Source of the DNA: Longitalea arenae
GTDB taxonomy: Bacteria; Bacteroidota; Bacteroidia; Chitinophagales; Chitinophagaceae
Length of the DNA stretch: 64,000 nt
NCBI RefSeq assembly: GCF_016924755.1
Contig: NZ_JAFFJX010000008.1
Location: forward strand, 186,001 to 250,000
Reading direction: 5' to 3'
The translations under genes and the position numbers were made by a program. Position 1 is the first letter of the stretch. Each line of letters begins with the position of its first letter. Positions 1-9,717 of the stretch are shown one piece after another. A model generated the notes under the pieces. The model worked only from the letters and a program-made list of their open reading frames with translations, had not been told where the DNA came from and ran no database searches.

Positions 1-435
1 GGCGCTTGTTTAAATGCCTGCCCTGTTTATAAGAACATTGGCGGTCATGCGTATGAAACCACGTATAGCGGACCCATCGGCGCCGTTATTACTCCGCAGT
101 TGAAAGACATGGGCGAATGGAAACATTTGAGCTATGCCTCATCTTTATGCGGTAATTGTACCGAGGTTTGCGCTGTAAAGATCAACCTGCACGAAATATT
201 GCTTGAAAACCGGCACAACGCTGTAGAAAAAGGTGATTTCAGCTGGGGCGAAAAAGTTGCCTGGAAACTGTGGAAGCAGGCCACCCTGCACCGGAACATG
301 TATAATATGGGCAATCAGAAACTCAAGAACTGGATGGTGAATAAAGTATTTAAAGGCTGGACCACCAACCGCGCCGATCTGAACTTCGCCGGTAAAACCT
401 TTAACCAAATGTGGCGGGAAAAGAAAGGGAAATAG
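1..435 (+). CDS. lutB: LutB-like iron-sulfur protein, C-terminal part
   Basis: The reading frame is open from base 1, so the 5' part lies outside the window. The visible 144 residues start inside a ferredoxin-type cluster motif (GACLNACPVYKNIGGHAY) and carry a second one (SLCGNCTEVC). Both patterns are typical of LutB/YkgF, which with LutA and LutC oxidises L-lactate to pyruvate in the cytoplasm. The tail after the second Cys motif is helical and ends in a basic stretch. A strong hairpin terminator follows at once, so this is probably the last gene of its operon. The family call is good from the motifs; lutA and lutC themselves are not visible. Confidence 0.8.
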   Translation, partial: GACLNACPVYKNIGGHAYETTYSGPIGAVITPQLKDMGEWKHLSYASSLCGNCTEVCAVKINLHEILLENRHNAVEKGDFSWGEKVAWKLWKQATLHRNMYNMGNQKLKNWMVNKVFKGWTTNRADLNFAGKTFNQMWREKKGK

Positions 436-453
436 TTACTTAAAAGATAGTGT

Positions 454-484
454 AAAAAAGTCAACTTTTACGGTTGACTTTTTT
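454..484 (+). terminator. Hairpin terminator after lutB
   Basis: A perfect 12-bp stem (AAAAAAGTCAAC / GTTGACTTTTTT) encloses a 7-nt loop and ends in a T run. The stem is A/T-flanked on both sides, so it could work in both directions. It lies 18 bp after the lutB stop and just before the next gene's ATG at 500. Confidence 0.8.
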
Positions 485-499
485 ATTTTGCAGGTACTG

Positions 500-1828
500 A
501 TGCTACTTCTTTATACACATACCACAACAGCCCGCCTGCAATACATTGTTGATTTTATTGGTAAGGAATTATTTGATGGGGAGATAACCATCACTAACGA
601 TGAAGCTTATTTTAAGGCGTCAGAGCAACCGGGGCTGAACTATTCGTCACAGGAATTTTCTCACCGGGAATTTTATCTGCGGCAAACCCCTTTGCTGTTT
701 GAGACCGGCATTCATCCGCAGCAGGTAGAATGTTTTGAAGTCAATTTTTACAAAGCGTTTTTCCAAACATCCGGTGATTTTCCCTTCGATATATTCGCCG
801 CTTCTTTTTACCTGTTAAGCCGCTATGAAGAGTACCTGCCCCATGCAAAGGATGAATATGGCCGTTATGCCCACATCAACTCCCTCGCATACCGGGAACA
901 TTTCTTACAACAACCCCTGATCAATTACTGGTTGCAATCGTTTAAAAAAGCATTACAATTCAAATTCCCTGGATTGGTGTTCAGGCAAAGCCAGTTCAAA
1001 TGTTTGTTAACGTATGATATTGATATGGCCTGGTCATACCTGCACAAAGGCTGGTGGAGGAACCTGGGCGGTTTTTATAACTCCATACGTAAGGGCGAAT
1101 GGGCAAGGGTTAAAGACAGATGGCTGGTATTACGCGGCAAAAGAAAAGACCCGTTTGATTGTTTTGAATGGCTCGATGCCTGGCATTTATACTGCCGGCT
1201 GAAGCCTTATTTCTTTTTTCTGGCCGCCAAAAAAAGGTCGCGGTACGATAAGAACATCTCCTGCGACAAAAAACCATTTCGCGACCTGATAAGCTATTAT
1301 GCCGATACCTATCATTTAGGCGCACATCCGTCGTGGCAAAGCGGTGATGATGCCGCCTTGTTGCGGGAAGAGCTGGAGTGGCTGGAAGTAGTGGGTGATA
1401 AAAAGATCCTGTGCAGCCGGCAACATTATATACGGTTTTCCATGCCTTTGACCTTCCGGCGCTTACTGGAAGCAGGGATAGAAAAAGATTTTTCCATGGG
1501 CTATGCCACTATTAACGGTTTCAGGGCCTCGGTGTGCTCCCCTTTTTACTGGTACGACCTGAAGAAAGAAGAAGCTACCTCGCTCTTGCTCTATCCATTC
1601 TGTTTTATGGATGCCAATTCGCTGTTCGAGCAAAAGCAAAGTCCACAACAAACGTATAATGAGCTCATCCAGTATTATGAACGGGTGAAAGGCGTTAAAG
1701 GCGTATTTATTCCCATCTGGCACAACTTCATTTTAGGCACTGATCCGGCATATGAAGGCTGGCGGAAAATGTTTGAGCTGTTTATGAAAGAGACTGTGTA
1801 CTGGGATGCGTATAATGATGCGTTGTAG
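500..1828 (+). CDS. Polysaccharide deacetylase-like protein (DUF7033-type N-terminus)
   Basis: A 442-residue protein. The N-terminal half, with aromatic stretches such as FDIFAASFYLLSRYEEYLP, resembles the DUF7033-type domain. The second half carries a deacetylase-like motif (LLTYDIDMAW) and later HPSWQSGDD and IPIWHNF, compatible with the NodB fold acting on cell-surface or exopolysaccharide. No signal peptide is evident. ATG 500 is preferred over an in-frame TTG at 488, which abuts the upstream terminator. The family is recognised from motifs. The substrate is unknown, and no surface-polysaccharide cluster is visible nearby. Confidence 0.6.
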   Translation: MLLLYTHTTTARLQYIVDFIGKELFDGEITITNDEAYFKASEQPGLNYSSQEFSHREFYLRQTPLLFETGIHPQQVECFEVNFYKAFFQTSGDFPFDIFAASFYLLSRYEEYLPHAKDEYGRYAHINSLAYREHFLQQPLINYWLQSFKKALQFKFPGLVFRQSQFKCLLTYDIDMAWSYLHKGWWRNLGGFYNSIRKGEWARVKDRWLVLRGKRKDPFDCFEWLDAWHLYCRLKPYFFFLAAKKRSRYDKNISCDKKPFRDLISYYADTYHLGAHPSWQSGDDAALLREELEWLEVVGDKKILCSRQHYIRFSMPLTFRRLLEAGIEKDFSMGYATINGFRASVCSPFYWYDLKKEEATSLLLYPFCFMDANSLFEQKQSPQQTYNELIQYYERVKGVKGVFIPIWHNFILGTDPAYEGWRKMFELFMKETVYWDAYNDAL

Positions 1829-1966
1829 TGTGATCATCAGGTTTCACGATTATTCCGCAAATTGACACGCTTATTGCCAAAACAGCACGAATATCAATTT
1901 ATTACCTGCAGTTTAATCGTGTTTATTATCTTTCATGCTTTGTAGTATTATAAACCACCATTCCTT

Positions 1967-2674
1967 ATGAAGGCTAATTGGCTCGCGTTTGTCAGAACAG
2001 TTTTTAGTTTTGCCACTCCCGTTATTTTCCTAACATTTCTGGTCCCTTCCTGTATAACTGCCCGAAAGGTCGACAGGTGGGTAGATAAAAAGTATGGCGA
2101 TGCGTTGACGGCGCCCACGAGAAAAAATACCGAATATATTACGGTCTCAACAACTTTGCCTGTTGCCGAACAGATCAACTCCAGCACTAAAAAAACAAGC
2201 GGCAGGTTTTTGCCTTTGTTGGTTTACTGGGAATGGCAAACTGCCAATACATGCACCCTGAACCCCAAATTACCTTTCAATAACTTTACCAATACTGCCC
2301 TGACCTATGCAAGCTCAAAAGGGCTGAAAAGTAAATTGAATGGGCGCCGGGTTGAGTTGGTATTAACACAAATTCCCAATGTGTTTTCAATCGATGATGA
2401 AAGCCACCTCGTATTTGTTGGTCTCTATGCGTTTGGCTGGGACATCATCTCTGTAGTGCCGGCGAAAAGCGAGATGGTTGTTTCATACAAGATCTTCCAG
2501 GATAATACAGAGCTAAAACAGGGAGTGATCACCATTCCTGATCTGGATAAAGCTATACATGTTAAAATATTCAACTCAGTAAAGAGAAAGACCTGGGAAT
2601 ATATTGATCAATACAACGAAAATATAACTGCCATGAGCAAAAAAGCGGTGGATAGTTTGATCACGCAATTGTGA
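1967..2674 (+). CDS. Predicted lipoprotein of unknown function
   Basis: A 235-residue protein with an N-terminal hydrophobic segment ending in a lipobox-like FLVPSC, predicting a lipoprotein with Cys at about residue 28. The mature part has no family I recognise. It is mixed alpha/beta with a conserved-looking FVGLYAFGWDIISVVPAKSEMVV stretch and a helical C-terminus. It stands alone: about 140 bp separate it from the deacetylase gene, and it converges on purH. It is a real gene by codon pattern and signal, but no function is assigned. Confidence 0.6.
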   Translation: MKANWLAFVRTVFSFATPVIFLTFLVPSCITARKVDRWVDKKYGDALTAPTRKNTEYITVSTTLPVAEQINSSTKKTSGRFLPLLVYWEWQTANTCTLNPKLPFNNFTNTALTYASSKGLKSKLNGRRVELVLTQIPNVFSIDDESHLVFVGLYAFGWDIISVVPAKSEMVVSYKIFQDNTELKQGVITIPDLDKAIHVKIFNSVKRKTWEYIDQYNENITAMSKKAVDSLITQL

Positions 2675-2696
2675 TAACCAGTTATCGTACGGCAAA

Positions 2697-2733
2697 GGCC
2701 CTCTATCGCCGGGGCATCCGGAAATAGAGGGCC
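2697..2733. terminator. Stem-loop between convergent genes
   Basis: GGCCCTCTAT and ATAGAGGGCC form a perfect 10-bp stem, with a nested CCGG/CCGG in the loop. It sits between the 3' ends of the lipoprotein gene and purH, where a bidirectional terminator is expected. The T tract is weak on both sides, so termination strength is uncertain. Confidence 0.55.
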
Positions 2734-2754
2734 TTGCATTATGCTAAAAAAACT

Positions 2755-4278
2755 CTAGTGTTTAAAGTGACGCATACCGGTCATTACCATGGCGAGCTGA
2801 TGCTGCTGGCAGTAATCGATTGAATCCTTGTCGCGAACCGAACCGCCCGGTTGAATAAAGGCAGTAATACCGGCAGCATGCCCCAGCTGCACACAGTCAT
2901 TAAAGGGGAAGAAGGCATCGCTTGCCAATACGGCTCCATTAAGATCAAATTCAAACTGGCGGGCTTTCTCCAGTGCATGACGCAACGCATCTACCCGGCT
3001 GGTTTGGCCGCAACCTTTGCCGATCAGCTGTTTATTCTTAACCAGTGCAATGGCGTTTGATTTCAGGTGTTTGCATACAATGTTGGCGAATACCAGGTCG
3101 CTTTTTTCCGTTGCATTGCTTTCGCGGCCGCCAACCTCTTTCCATACCTGGTAATTACCTTTGTCTTCGCCCTGCGCCAGTACGCCATTCAATACAGATT
3201 TATATTGGTTCGTACGGCTGGCAGCTGCTTTCTGCTGTAAGAGAATACGGTTCTTTTTTGACTTTAATACCGCCAGCGCATCTTCGTCAAAGGACGGCGC
3301 GATCAAAACCTCGAAGAATATTTCATTGATAGCATCCGCAGTTGCTTTATCAACAGTCCCGTTGCAAACCAGTACGCCGCCAAAAGCGCTTTCCGGGTCA
3401 CCGGCCAGGGCTGCATCCCAGGCAGCTTTCACTGTATTTCTGGAAGCAATACCGCAAACGTTGGTATGTTTAATAATGCCAAATACAGCGCCTGTTTCAT
3501 TACCGGCAAAATCGGTGATCAGTTGAACAGCCGCATCTACATCTACGAGATTATTATAGGAGAGCTCTTTTCCGTTCAGCTGATTGAACAATTGGTTGAG
3601 GTCGCCATAAAACACACCGGTCTGGTGAGGATTTTCGCCATACCGCATGGTTTTGGGACTGGGAACGGATTCCAGGAAATACAGATCGCCTGCTGGATCG
3701 AAATATTTTGCAATAGCCACATCGTAATGGGCTACAATTTGGAATGCTTTGGCGGCAAAGGCACGGCGTTGTTCCAGGGTAGTGGCGCCATTCTGGGCTG
3801 AAAGCATATCGGCCAGCACCTGGTAATCAGATTTTGCGGCCAGTACCACCACATTGCTGAAGTTTTTGGCTGCGCCCCGGATCATGGAAGGGCCGCCAAT
3901 ATCAATCTTTTCAATGATCAGTTTTTCTTCCGATGTGCTGGCTACCGTTTCTTCAAAGGGATACAGGTCTACAATTACCAGGTCAATTTCAGGAATATTG
4001 TATTGTTTCATTTCCTGAACATCTGTTTCCAGTTCGCGGCGACCCAGGATTCCGCCAAAAACGGAAGGATGCAGGGTCTTAACGCGGCCACCCAGAATGG
4101 ATGGATAGGTGGTCAGCTGTTCAACCGGCACAACCGGAATGCCCAGTTTCTCTATAAATGATTGAGTACCACCGGTAGAGTAAATAGTTATGCCTTGTTC
4201 GTGCAACACCTTTACAAGGGGCTCAAGTCCATCTTTATAAAAAACGGAAATTAATGCAGACTGTATCTTTTTGGTCAT
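2755..4278 (-). CDS. purH: Bifunctional AICAR transformylase / IMP cyclohydrolase
   Basis: PurH performs the last two steps of IMP synthesis in the cytoplasm: formylation of AICAR with 10-formyl-THF, then ring closure. The 507-residue length is normal for the family. The N-terminal MGS-like cyclohydrolase domain (about 1-145) contains [14 protein letters not shown] and [14 protein letters not shown]. The transformylase domain follows, with [18 protein letters not shown] and [11 protein letters not shown]. Start ATG 4278 matches the family N-terminus ([15 protein letters not shown]). Its 5' leader holds a 208-bp heptamer repeat only 55 bp from the start, an odd position for a housekeeping gene. 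Confidence 0.97.
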   Translation of the reverse strand: MTKKIQSALISVFYKDGLEPLVKVLHEQGITIYSTGGTQSFIEKLGIPVVPVEQLTTYPSILGGRVKTLHPSVFGGILGRRELETDVQEMKQYNIPEIDLVIVDLYPFEETVASTSEEKLIIEKIDIGGPSMIRGAAKNFSNVVVLAAKSDYQVLADMLSAQNGATTLEQRRAFAAKAFQIVAHYDVAIAKYFDPAGDLYFLESVPSPKTMRYGENPHQTGVFYGDLNQLFNQLNGKELSYNNLVDVDAAVQLITDFAGNETGAVFGIIKHTNVCGIASRNTVKAAWDAALAGDPESAFGGVLVCNGTVDKATADAINEIFFEVLIAPSFDEDALAVLKSKKNRILLQQKAAASRTNQYKSVLNGVLAQGEDKGNYQVWKEVGGRESNATEKSDLVFANIVCKHLKSNAIALVKNKQLIGKGCGQTSRVDALRHALEKARQFEFDLNGAVLASDAFFPFNDCVQLGHAAGITAFIQPGGSVRDKDSIDYCQQHQLAMVMTGMRHFKH

Positions 4279-4332
4279 ATGCGTATATTATCGAAAGTGG
4301 AGTGTGGCAATTTTGAATTGCCGTATCAATTG

Positions 4333-4540
4333 CTCATTGCTCATTGCTCATTGCCCATTGCCCATTGCCATTGCCATTGCCCATTGCCCATTGCCCATTG
4401 CCCATTGCCCATTGCCCATTGCCCATTGCCCATTGCCCATTGCCCATTGCCCATTGCCCATTGCCCATTGCCCATTGCCCATTGCCCATTGCCCATTGCC
4501 TATTGCCCATTGCTCATTGCCTATTGCCCATTGCCTATTG
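4333..4540. repeat. Heptanucleotide tandem repeat (CCCATTG)n
   Basis: About 30 head-to-tail units. There are 3 CTCATTG, 2 CCCATTG, 2 six-base CCATTG units, 17 perfect CCCATTG units (4380-4498), then six units mixing CCTATTG, CCCATTG and CTCATTG. The array begins 3 bp after the SusD1 stop and ends about 55 bp before the purH ATG. Because seven is not a multiple of three, every plus-strand frame stays open and reads as a PLPIAHC repeat; these ORFs are artefacts. Uniform core units with variant edges suggest slippage growth. Confidence 0.97.
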
Positions 4541-4543
4541 CCC

Positions 4544-6325
4544 TCAGTACCCTGGATTCTGTTCGATCCCCGGATTTACCTGCGTTTCTTTTATTGCCAC
4601 CGGAAACAAATACATGGCGTCTGTGAAATAGGGCGTGGTGACATCCTTCGGGGAATAGTTGAACATGCCATTTGCATTTTTGGTTATGGTTACTCCGTGA
4701 AGTGTAGTTCCATAAACCGATTTCGCAATTTTCCAGCGGCGGATGTCCCAAAATCTTTGTTCTTCGAATGCTAATTCAATGCGGCGTTCGTTCCTGACGA
4801 CATCACGCATCTGATCTTGCGACAATCCTGCAGGCAGCGCATAAGGTGAAAGGCCTGCCCGCTGGCGAATTCTCTCAACAGCCGCATATACAGAGGCGTC
4901 GGGTCCTGAATATTCATTCTTTGCCTCGGCATACATTAAAAGAATATCTGCATACCTGATGATGCACCAGGGTGGAATAAAGCCGCCGTCGCGGTAAAAG
5001 GTGTTTGTATAATTTGCACTGCTGCTATCGTTCGCGCAAAACTTTTTGGCGTAATAGCCTGTTTGTGTTTGCACGGGAGCAAGGGTAGCATTATTCGGTT
5101 TGTCTTTCCCGCCTTCAAAAGTCTCTACCGGTCTTTGCAGCCATTTAGCGCCGTTATAAAACACCGTTTGTTCCAAACGGGGATCGCGGCCGGCATAAGG
5201 GTTCGATGGATTATAACCGGAAGAAGGATCAGTAATTGCTTTCCCGTTCTTCATGGGAAAGGCGTCAACAAATTCCTGTGTTGGGCTTACCCGGCCTTCA
5301 CTATTGCGATTTGCCGGCTTGAATCCGGGCGGAGACATATAATAAGCGTAGGAATTATCGGTACGCGGATCGCTCATCCTGAAAAAAATGTGCTCCCTGT
5401 TAGCCCGCTGTAATACCAGGGTGTAACGATTAGGCTCCAGGTCATAATTGCCCAGGTCCATTACTGCTTTTGCAGCGTCGGCGGCCGCTTTCCATCTTTC
5501 TGCACTATAAACCGGGTAACCTGTATAGGGTTTATCCGGGTTCGATGAAGGATTGAACAAAGGACTTGCGGCCAGCAGCAATACCTTGGCTTTAATAGCC
5601 AGCACAATACTTTTGTTCATTCTTCCGAAATTCGGATCGGTTGTTCTGCCGCCGAGCGGCACGTCGGCACGCAGGCTGTCTTTAACTATATCCAATTCGG
5701 ATACAATGTAATTGACGCATTCTTCAAAGCTGTTGCGTTTTACATTCAATAATTCAGGATCATGGTAATCGAAAACCGTATCACCCACCATCGGAACACC
5801 ACCATACCTCCTGATCAATTCGTAATAGAAATAAGCCCTGAGCGCACGCGCCTCGTTGGCAAGCCATACTTTGCGGGTTGAATCGGCCCAGGGTATGCGC
5901 TGATAATTATTTAAAAAAATATTCGCTGCCCGAATAGCACTATAACAATTACCCCAGTTATCATCAAATGTAAAAAGAGGATTGTATCCGCCGCGAATGA
6001 TACTCCATCCCTCATTTCCTTCGGCGCTTGGAACGGCATCATCTGAAAAACATTCCAAAGGTACCAGGGAAATTTTAGTACCTCTCGGTGTACCATTGAG
6101 CCCCCAACTACTTCCGCCCAGCATCCGGTTATAACCGGAAGGAATTTTAAGATATATGTTTCCCACCCACCAATATGCCTGGGTTCCTGTAGGGTCATTC
6201 TCATCGAAGATAAAGTCTTCAGTAAGCAGCTGCAGCGGTTTGTCTTCAAAGGTTTTTTTACAGGAGGGTATTGTAAAGATGATTGCAGTTAAAATAAGAC
6301 TGAGCCAGCCATAATGCTTTTTCAT
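4544..6325 (-). CDS. SusD/RagB-family outer-membrane lipoprotein (SusD1)
   Basis: SusD proteins are surface lipoproteins that cap a SusC channel and bind the incoming glycan or peptide. The protein has 593 residues from ATG 6325. That start gives the signal peptide [15 protein letters not shown] with lipobox TIPSC; an upstream in-frame start would add 14 residues before it. The N-terminal SusD-like TPR region includes [20 protein letters not shown] and [12 protein letters not shown]. The C-terminal region has [16 protein letters not shown] and [19 protein letters not shown], hallmark RagB/SusD segments. It lies 116 bp downstream of SusC1, presumably in one transcript. No enzyme gene accompanies the pair, so the substrate cannot be inferred. 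Confidence 0.93.
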   Translation of the reverse strand: MKKHYGWLSLILTAIIFTIPSCKKTFEDKPLQLLTEDFIFDENDPTGTQAYWWVGNIYLKIPSGYNRMLGGSSWGLNGTPRGTKISLVPLECFSDDAVPSAEGNEGWSIIRGGYNPLFTFDDNWGNCYSAIRAANIFLNNYQRIPWADSTRKVWLANEARALRAYFYYELIRRYGGVPMVGDTVFDYHDPELLNVKRNSFEECVNYIVSELDIVKDSLRADVPLGGRTTDPNFGRMNKSIVLAIKAKVLLLAASPLFNPSSNPDKPYTGYPVYSAERWKAAADAAKAVMDLGNYDLEPNRYTLVLQRANREHIFFRMSDPRTDNSYAYYMSPPGFKPANRNSEGRVSPTQEFVDAFPMKNGKAITDPSSGYNPSNPYAGRDPRLEQTVFYNGAKWLQRPVETFEGGKDKPNNATLAPVQTQTGYYAKKFCANDSSSANYTNTFYRDGGFIPPWCIIRYADILLMYAEAKNEYSGPDASVYAAVERIRQRAGLSPYALPAGLSQDQMRDVVRNERRIELAFEEQRFWDIRRWKIAKSVYGTTLHGVTITKNANGMFNYSPKDVTTPYFTDAMYLFPVAIKETQVNPGIEQNPGY

Positions 6326-6441
6326 CTGAAAATGTTTATTGTTTACTAGCCAGATGGAACTTACCATAACAAATTTTTCATTGCCGTGTGTGCTGTAATG
6401 AAAATTTTGTCATGGCCGTTTCATACAACAATCCTTAGCTG

Positions 6442-9318
6442 TTAAAATTTAATATTGATACCGAAATTGACAATCTTCATAATAGGATAAGCAGCGCCCC
6501 AGGCCTCTGGATCCAGATCTTTTCTCAGGTCATGAATTTCCGCCCAGGTGAGCAGGTTCAATCCGTTGGCAAAGAAGCGTACTGAGGGAAAGCCAATCTT
6601 GCGGGATAATTTTTCAGGGAAGGTATAGCCCAGCTCTACGTTCCTGAGGCGCACAAAATCATTTTCTTTCAACCAAAAGGAGGAGGTCTGTGTATTATTT
6701 GTATTGTTACCCAACCACAATCTCGGTTGTTGTGCTGATTCAGCCGTTTCGGCTGTAAACCGGCCCAGATTGTACGCATAGGCATTGTTTTGCCCACTGT
6801 TGCCAAAGCCGTACATGAAATCACCGTCTATATAACTCTGCCGGCCAAACGTGCCCTGAATGAGTACTGACAGATCAACCCCTTTAAAACTGAAACCGGT
6901 ATGGAGACCATAATAGATATCATTTTTATTGCCAAGGAAATCCTGGTCGTCAACGGTAATCTGGCCATCACCATCACGGTCAAGATAACGGATGTCGCCG
7001 GGCCTTAGAGAAGACCTGGGAGATGAAGGAAGTACTGCGGCAGAAGCATCGTTAATTTCATCGTACGATTTAAACAGGCCAATTGCCGTATAACCATATT
7101 GCAGCCCGGCAAGCTTTGCAGTTATGGTTCGGAAGTCGTAAATGCCGGCCAGTTGTTCATTGTCCATAGTTTCTGTGCGAACCAGCGAGAAATTACCTGT
7201 AACAAACCAGGTAAACTTCTTTATACTTTGTTGCCAGGTCACTGAAATATCTGTTCCCGAATAGTTTAATCGCTGATAGTTTAAAAGCGGATAGCCTGCG
7301 CCAAAGACGGTAGTTGTTATGGCAGGTGCGGCAACAAGATCATAGAACTTATTGAAGAAATAGTCAGCAGTTATTTTCAGCTTATTGTGCCAAAGGCCAA
7401 GGTCAATTCCTGCATTGAGCTTTTTTGCCTTTTCAGGGTAGAGGCCAGCATTGGCAATGGCATTTTCTCCCGACGCTCTGTCAAGTGAAGAGCCGGAGCC
7501 AAACCAATAGCCATTGCCCGAAAAGTAGCTTTGTATATACGAAAAGTACCCGGCATTTGCCTGTCCGGTCAATCCATAGTTTGCTCTCAGCTTCAGATCG
7601 CTGACGAAAGGAAGGTTACGGCTGATGAACACTTCATTATGCAGGTTCCAGCCAAGTCCTGCAGCCCAGTAAGTTGCCCAACGTTTTGATGGTGCAAACC
7701 AGTTGTATCCACCATAGCTAACAGCACCTTCAGCCAGGTATTTTTCATTAAAGCAATAGTTCAGTTTACCCGACCAGGCTGTATACTTTTCCGGGAGATT
7801 CGCCAGATTGAATGCCAGCCTGTTTTGTTGGTTTGCAACCGTAAGCACAGAAATGGCATGCTTTTTAAAGGTTCTGTCATAACCAAGCGATCCTTCCAGA
7901 TACACAATTCGATAACGCTCATTTGCGCCGCCGTCCAATTTTTGCTCGGTCGTGGCCCCATACTTCGTGTACCCGTTATTCAGATACTGATACACTTCAA
8001 AATCTTTGACCCGCCGGGTGGTGTAAAAAGCAGTATTGTTGTTCGATGCTTTAGCTTTTAGCCAAAGACCTTTTGTAAGCACATCCAGTTTCTGAGTAAC
8101 CTCCAGGTCAACCGCAATATCTCTTACATCCTGAAACTGGTATCCCCGGGCAACGGCCTGCCCCCAGATATTGGCATTGCCCTGGTATTTGTCGGTACCG
8201 CCAAATGTGCCATCAGGATTGAAGACAGGATAAGCCAATTGCGGCGTATTTAATAAGGATGAAAAGATTCCGGAAACCCCTCCACCGGGTTGATTGTAAC
8301 GTTGAAAACGGCCGAAGATATTAAGCTGTACAAAAGTTACCGGTGTTACATCAACGCCGACATTAGACCGCAAAGCATACCGGTCTAATTGAGTGTTTGT
8401 GTTGTATTTATTGTCATCACTGGTATTTATGATCCCTTTTTCTCTCATATTGTCCAGGTCAACGAAATACCTGAACCCTTTGCCGCTACCCTGTATATTA
8501 AAATTATAACGCCGTACTCCGGCCCTGTTATTTAAAACGGTATTATACCAATCGACATCAGGGTAAGTATATGGATCTGTCTGATGCTGGTATGCCTCAA
8601 TTTGTTCCTGTGTATATTGAGGAATAACGGGGGTTGTTCCGGCATCGTTCTGTTTGGCCTCATTATACAGTGTTGCATATTGCCAGGCAGATAAAGGCTT
8701 AGGAAGCGCTGTAGGTGTTTCAAAACCTGATTGGGCAGTAAATGAAATGCGGGGCTTACCCACATTTCCTTTTTTTGTTCTGATGGAAATGATTCCATAC
8801 GAGGAACGGTGGCCGAACATCACCGTCGAAAGCGCATCTTTTAATACGCTTATAGATTCTATCTGTTCCGGATCGATGGACTGATAACCCCTTTCCACCC
8901 CATCGATCAATATGATCTGTGCTCTTGCCCCACGGATATTGTAGCTCATCCCGTTCCCGTCAAGGCCAGGTCCCCCACTGTTGAACGTAATATTCAAACC
9001 AGGGATACGGCCCGGCAAAGCCTGCAAAAATTGAGGGCTTGACGTAGTGGTCAACTGGTTGGTATAAACTGCTGCAACCGACTGAACTAACCTGCTTTTT
9101 GCCTGCTCCCCATAAAGAATTGGAACAGTAGCAGCCGTTTTTGAGATCTCAATAACCGGATCCGAAATTTGGTCGGCCTTTGCAGTGTCGGCAACCTGAG
9201 CCCTGGCAGAAGAAAATACCAGCAGCATAGCAGTGAGGAAGATCAGGTTGGCCCTGGCATACACCTGCCTCTCAACACCAGGGGGTGTCAAAGTTCCCGC
9301 AGTTAGTCTATTTTTCAT
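6442..9318 (-). CDS. SusC/RagA-family TonB-dependent transporter (SusC1)
   Basis: An outer-membrane import channel driven by TonB. The 958 residues from ATG 9318 begin with a signal peptide (MLLVFSSARAQ), and the barrel ends in a terminal phenylalanine (NFGINIKF). The plug domain shows FLQALPGRIPGLNITFNSGG, IILIDGVERGYQSI and SVLKDALSTVMFG. Compared with the pectin-locus SusC2 (1103 aa), the N-terminal carboxypeptidase-regulatory-like domain is missing and the plug starts about 80 residues in. It is followed by SusD1 and preceded by HTCS1, the usual order of a regulated nutrient-uptake locus. Confidence 0.93.
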   Translation of the reverse strand: MKNRLTAGTLTPPGVERQVYARANLIFLTAMLLVFSSARAQVADTAKADQISDPVIEISKTAATVPILYGEQAKSRLVQSVAAVYTNQLTTTSSPQFLQALPGRIPGLNITFNSGGPGLDGNGMSYNIRGARAQIILIDGVERGYQSIDPEQIESISVLKDALSTVMFGHRSSYGIISIRTKKGNVGKPRISFTAQSGFETPTALPKPLSAWQYATLYNEAKQNDAGTTPVIPQYTQEQIEAYQHQTDPYTYPDVDWYNTVLNNRAGVRRYNFNIQGSGKGFRYFVDLDNMREKGIINTSDDNKYNTNTQLDRYALRSNVGVDVTPVTFVQLNIFGRFQRYNQPGGGVSGIFSSLLNTPQLAYPVFNPDGTFGGTDKYQGNANIWGQAVARGYQFQDVRDIAVDLEVTQKLDVLTKGLWLKAKASNNNTAFYTTRRVKDFEVYQYLNNGYTKYGATTEQKLDGGANERYRIVYLEGSLGYDRTFKKHAISVLTVANQQNRLAFNLANLPEKYTAWSGKLNYCFNEKYLAEGAVSYGGYNWFAPSKRWATYWAAGLGWNLHNEVFISRNLPFVSDLKLRANYGLTGQANAGYFSYIQSYFSGNGYWFGSGSSLDRASGENAIANAGLYPEKAKKLNAGIDLGLWHNKLKITADYFFNKFYDLVAAPAITTTVFGAGYPLLNYQRLNYSGTDISVTWQQSIKKFTWFVTGNFSLVRTETMDNEQLAGIYDFRTITAKLAGLQYGYTAIGLFKSYDEINDASAAVLPSSPRSSLRPGDIRYLDRDGDGQITVDDQDFLGNKNDIYYGLHTGFSFKGVDLSVLIQGTFGRQSYIDGDFMYGFGNSGQNNAYAYNLGRFTAETAESAQQPRLWLGNNTNNTQTSSFWLKENDFVRLRNVELGYTFPEKLSRKIGFPSVRFFANGLNLLTWAEIHDLRKDLDPEAWGAAYPIMKIVNFGINIKF

Positions 9319-9543
9319 AATGGCAATTTTTAAAAGCAATAAGATCCCTGTTAGGGCAAAACGGCTTTCCGCCCTATTAGTTATTATTGAAGCTTTGGTT
9401 TTGATGACTTAAACGGTGGCCCTAACCTGACAATAAAGCTCTTATTCATATACAATCGTTTCAAACCCGGTAAAAAAACTGGTCTTAATAATTCGATAAC
9501 ATAAAGCTAGGCGTGTAAAACCAATTTTTCTGGAGATTCGGGA

Positions 9544-9569
9544 GGGGGGTAAACTCCCAAAAAGGGGGG
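9544..9569 (-). promoter_or_regulatory. Candidate HTCS1 operator: paired G-runs
   Basis: On the plus strand two GGGGGG runs (9544-9549 and 9564-9569) start 20 bp apart. The second is preceded by AAAAA and the first by GGA. The element sits in the HTCS1-SusC1 gap about 226 bp upstream of the SusC1 ATG. An equivalent pair lies at 46763-46789 before SusC2. Direct repeats two helical turns apart suit an AraC-type dimer. The operator role is inference. Confidence 0.4.
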
Positions 9570-9590
9570 TGGAAACGCCAAATACTAATG

Positions 9591-9717
9591 TGAAAATGTG
9601 ATAATGTGATAATGCTTCAAGGCCTGGCAGTCCTTAAAGATGGAAAGCTCACGCGAAAGCATTCCATAATGCCTGTATTCCATTATCAAATTATCGAATT
9701 ATCAAATTCTCAAATCA
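9591..9717. repeat. AT-rich short-repeat stretch after HTCS1
   Basis: It contains AATGTGAAAATGTGATAATG-type iterations near 9587-9614 and ATTATCAAATTATCGAATTA-type iterations near 9682-9717. The second motif is a partial reverse complement of the first. It lies between the HTCS1 stop and the G-run element, where a 3' hairpin for HTCS1 could form. The rest of the 396-bp gap (9319-9543) must hold the SusC1 promoter, but I could not identify a convincing TAnnTTTG box. Confidence 0.4.

Noticed and set aside
1..435. lutB as a frameshifted pseudogene
   Set aside because: The frame is simply open at the window edge. Its cysteine motifs and length fit the C-terminal part of an intact gene.
4271..4774. 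Three plus-strand ORFs reading as PLPIAHC repeats
   Set aside because: They come from the heptamer repeat, which keeps all three plus frames open. The peptide is pure repeat and the frames run antisense into SusD1.
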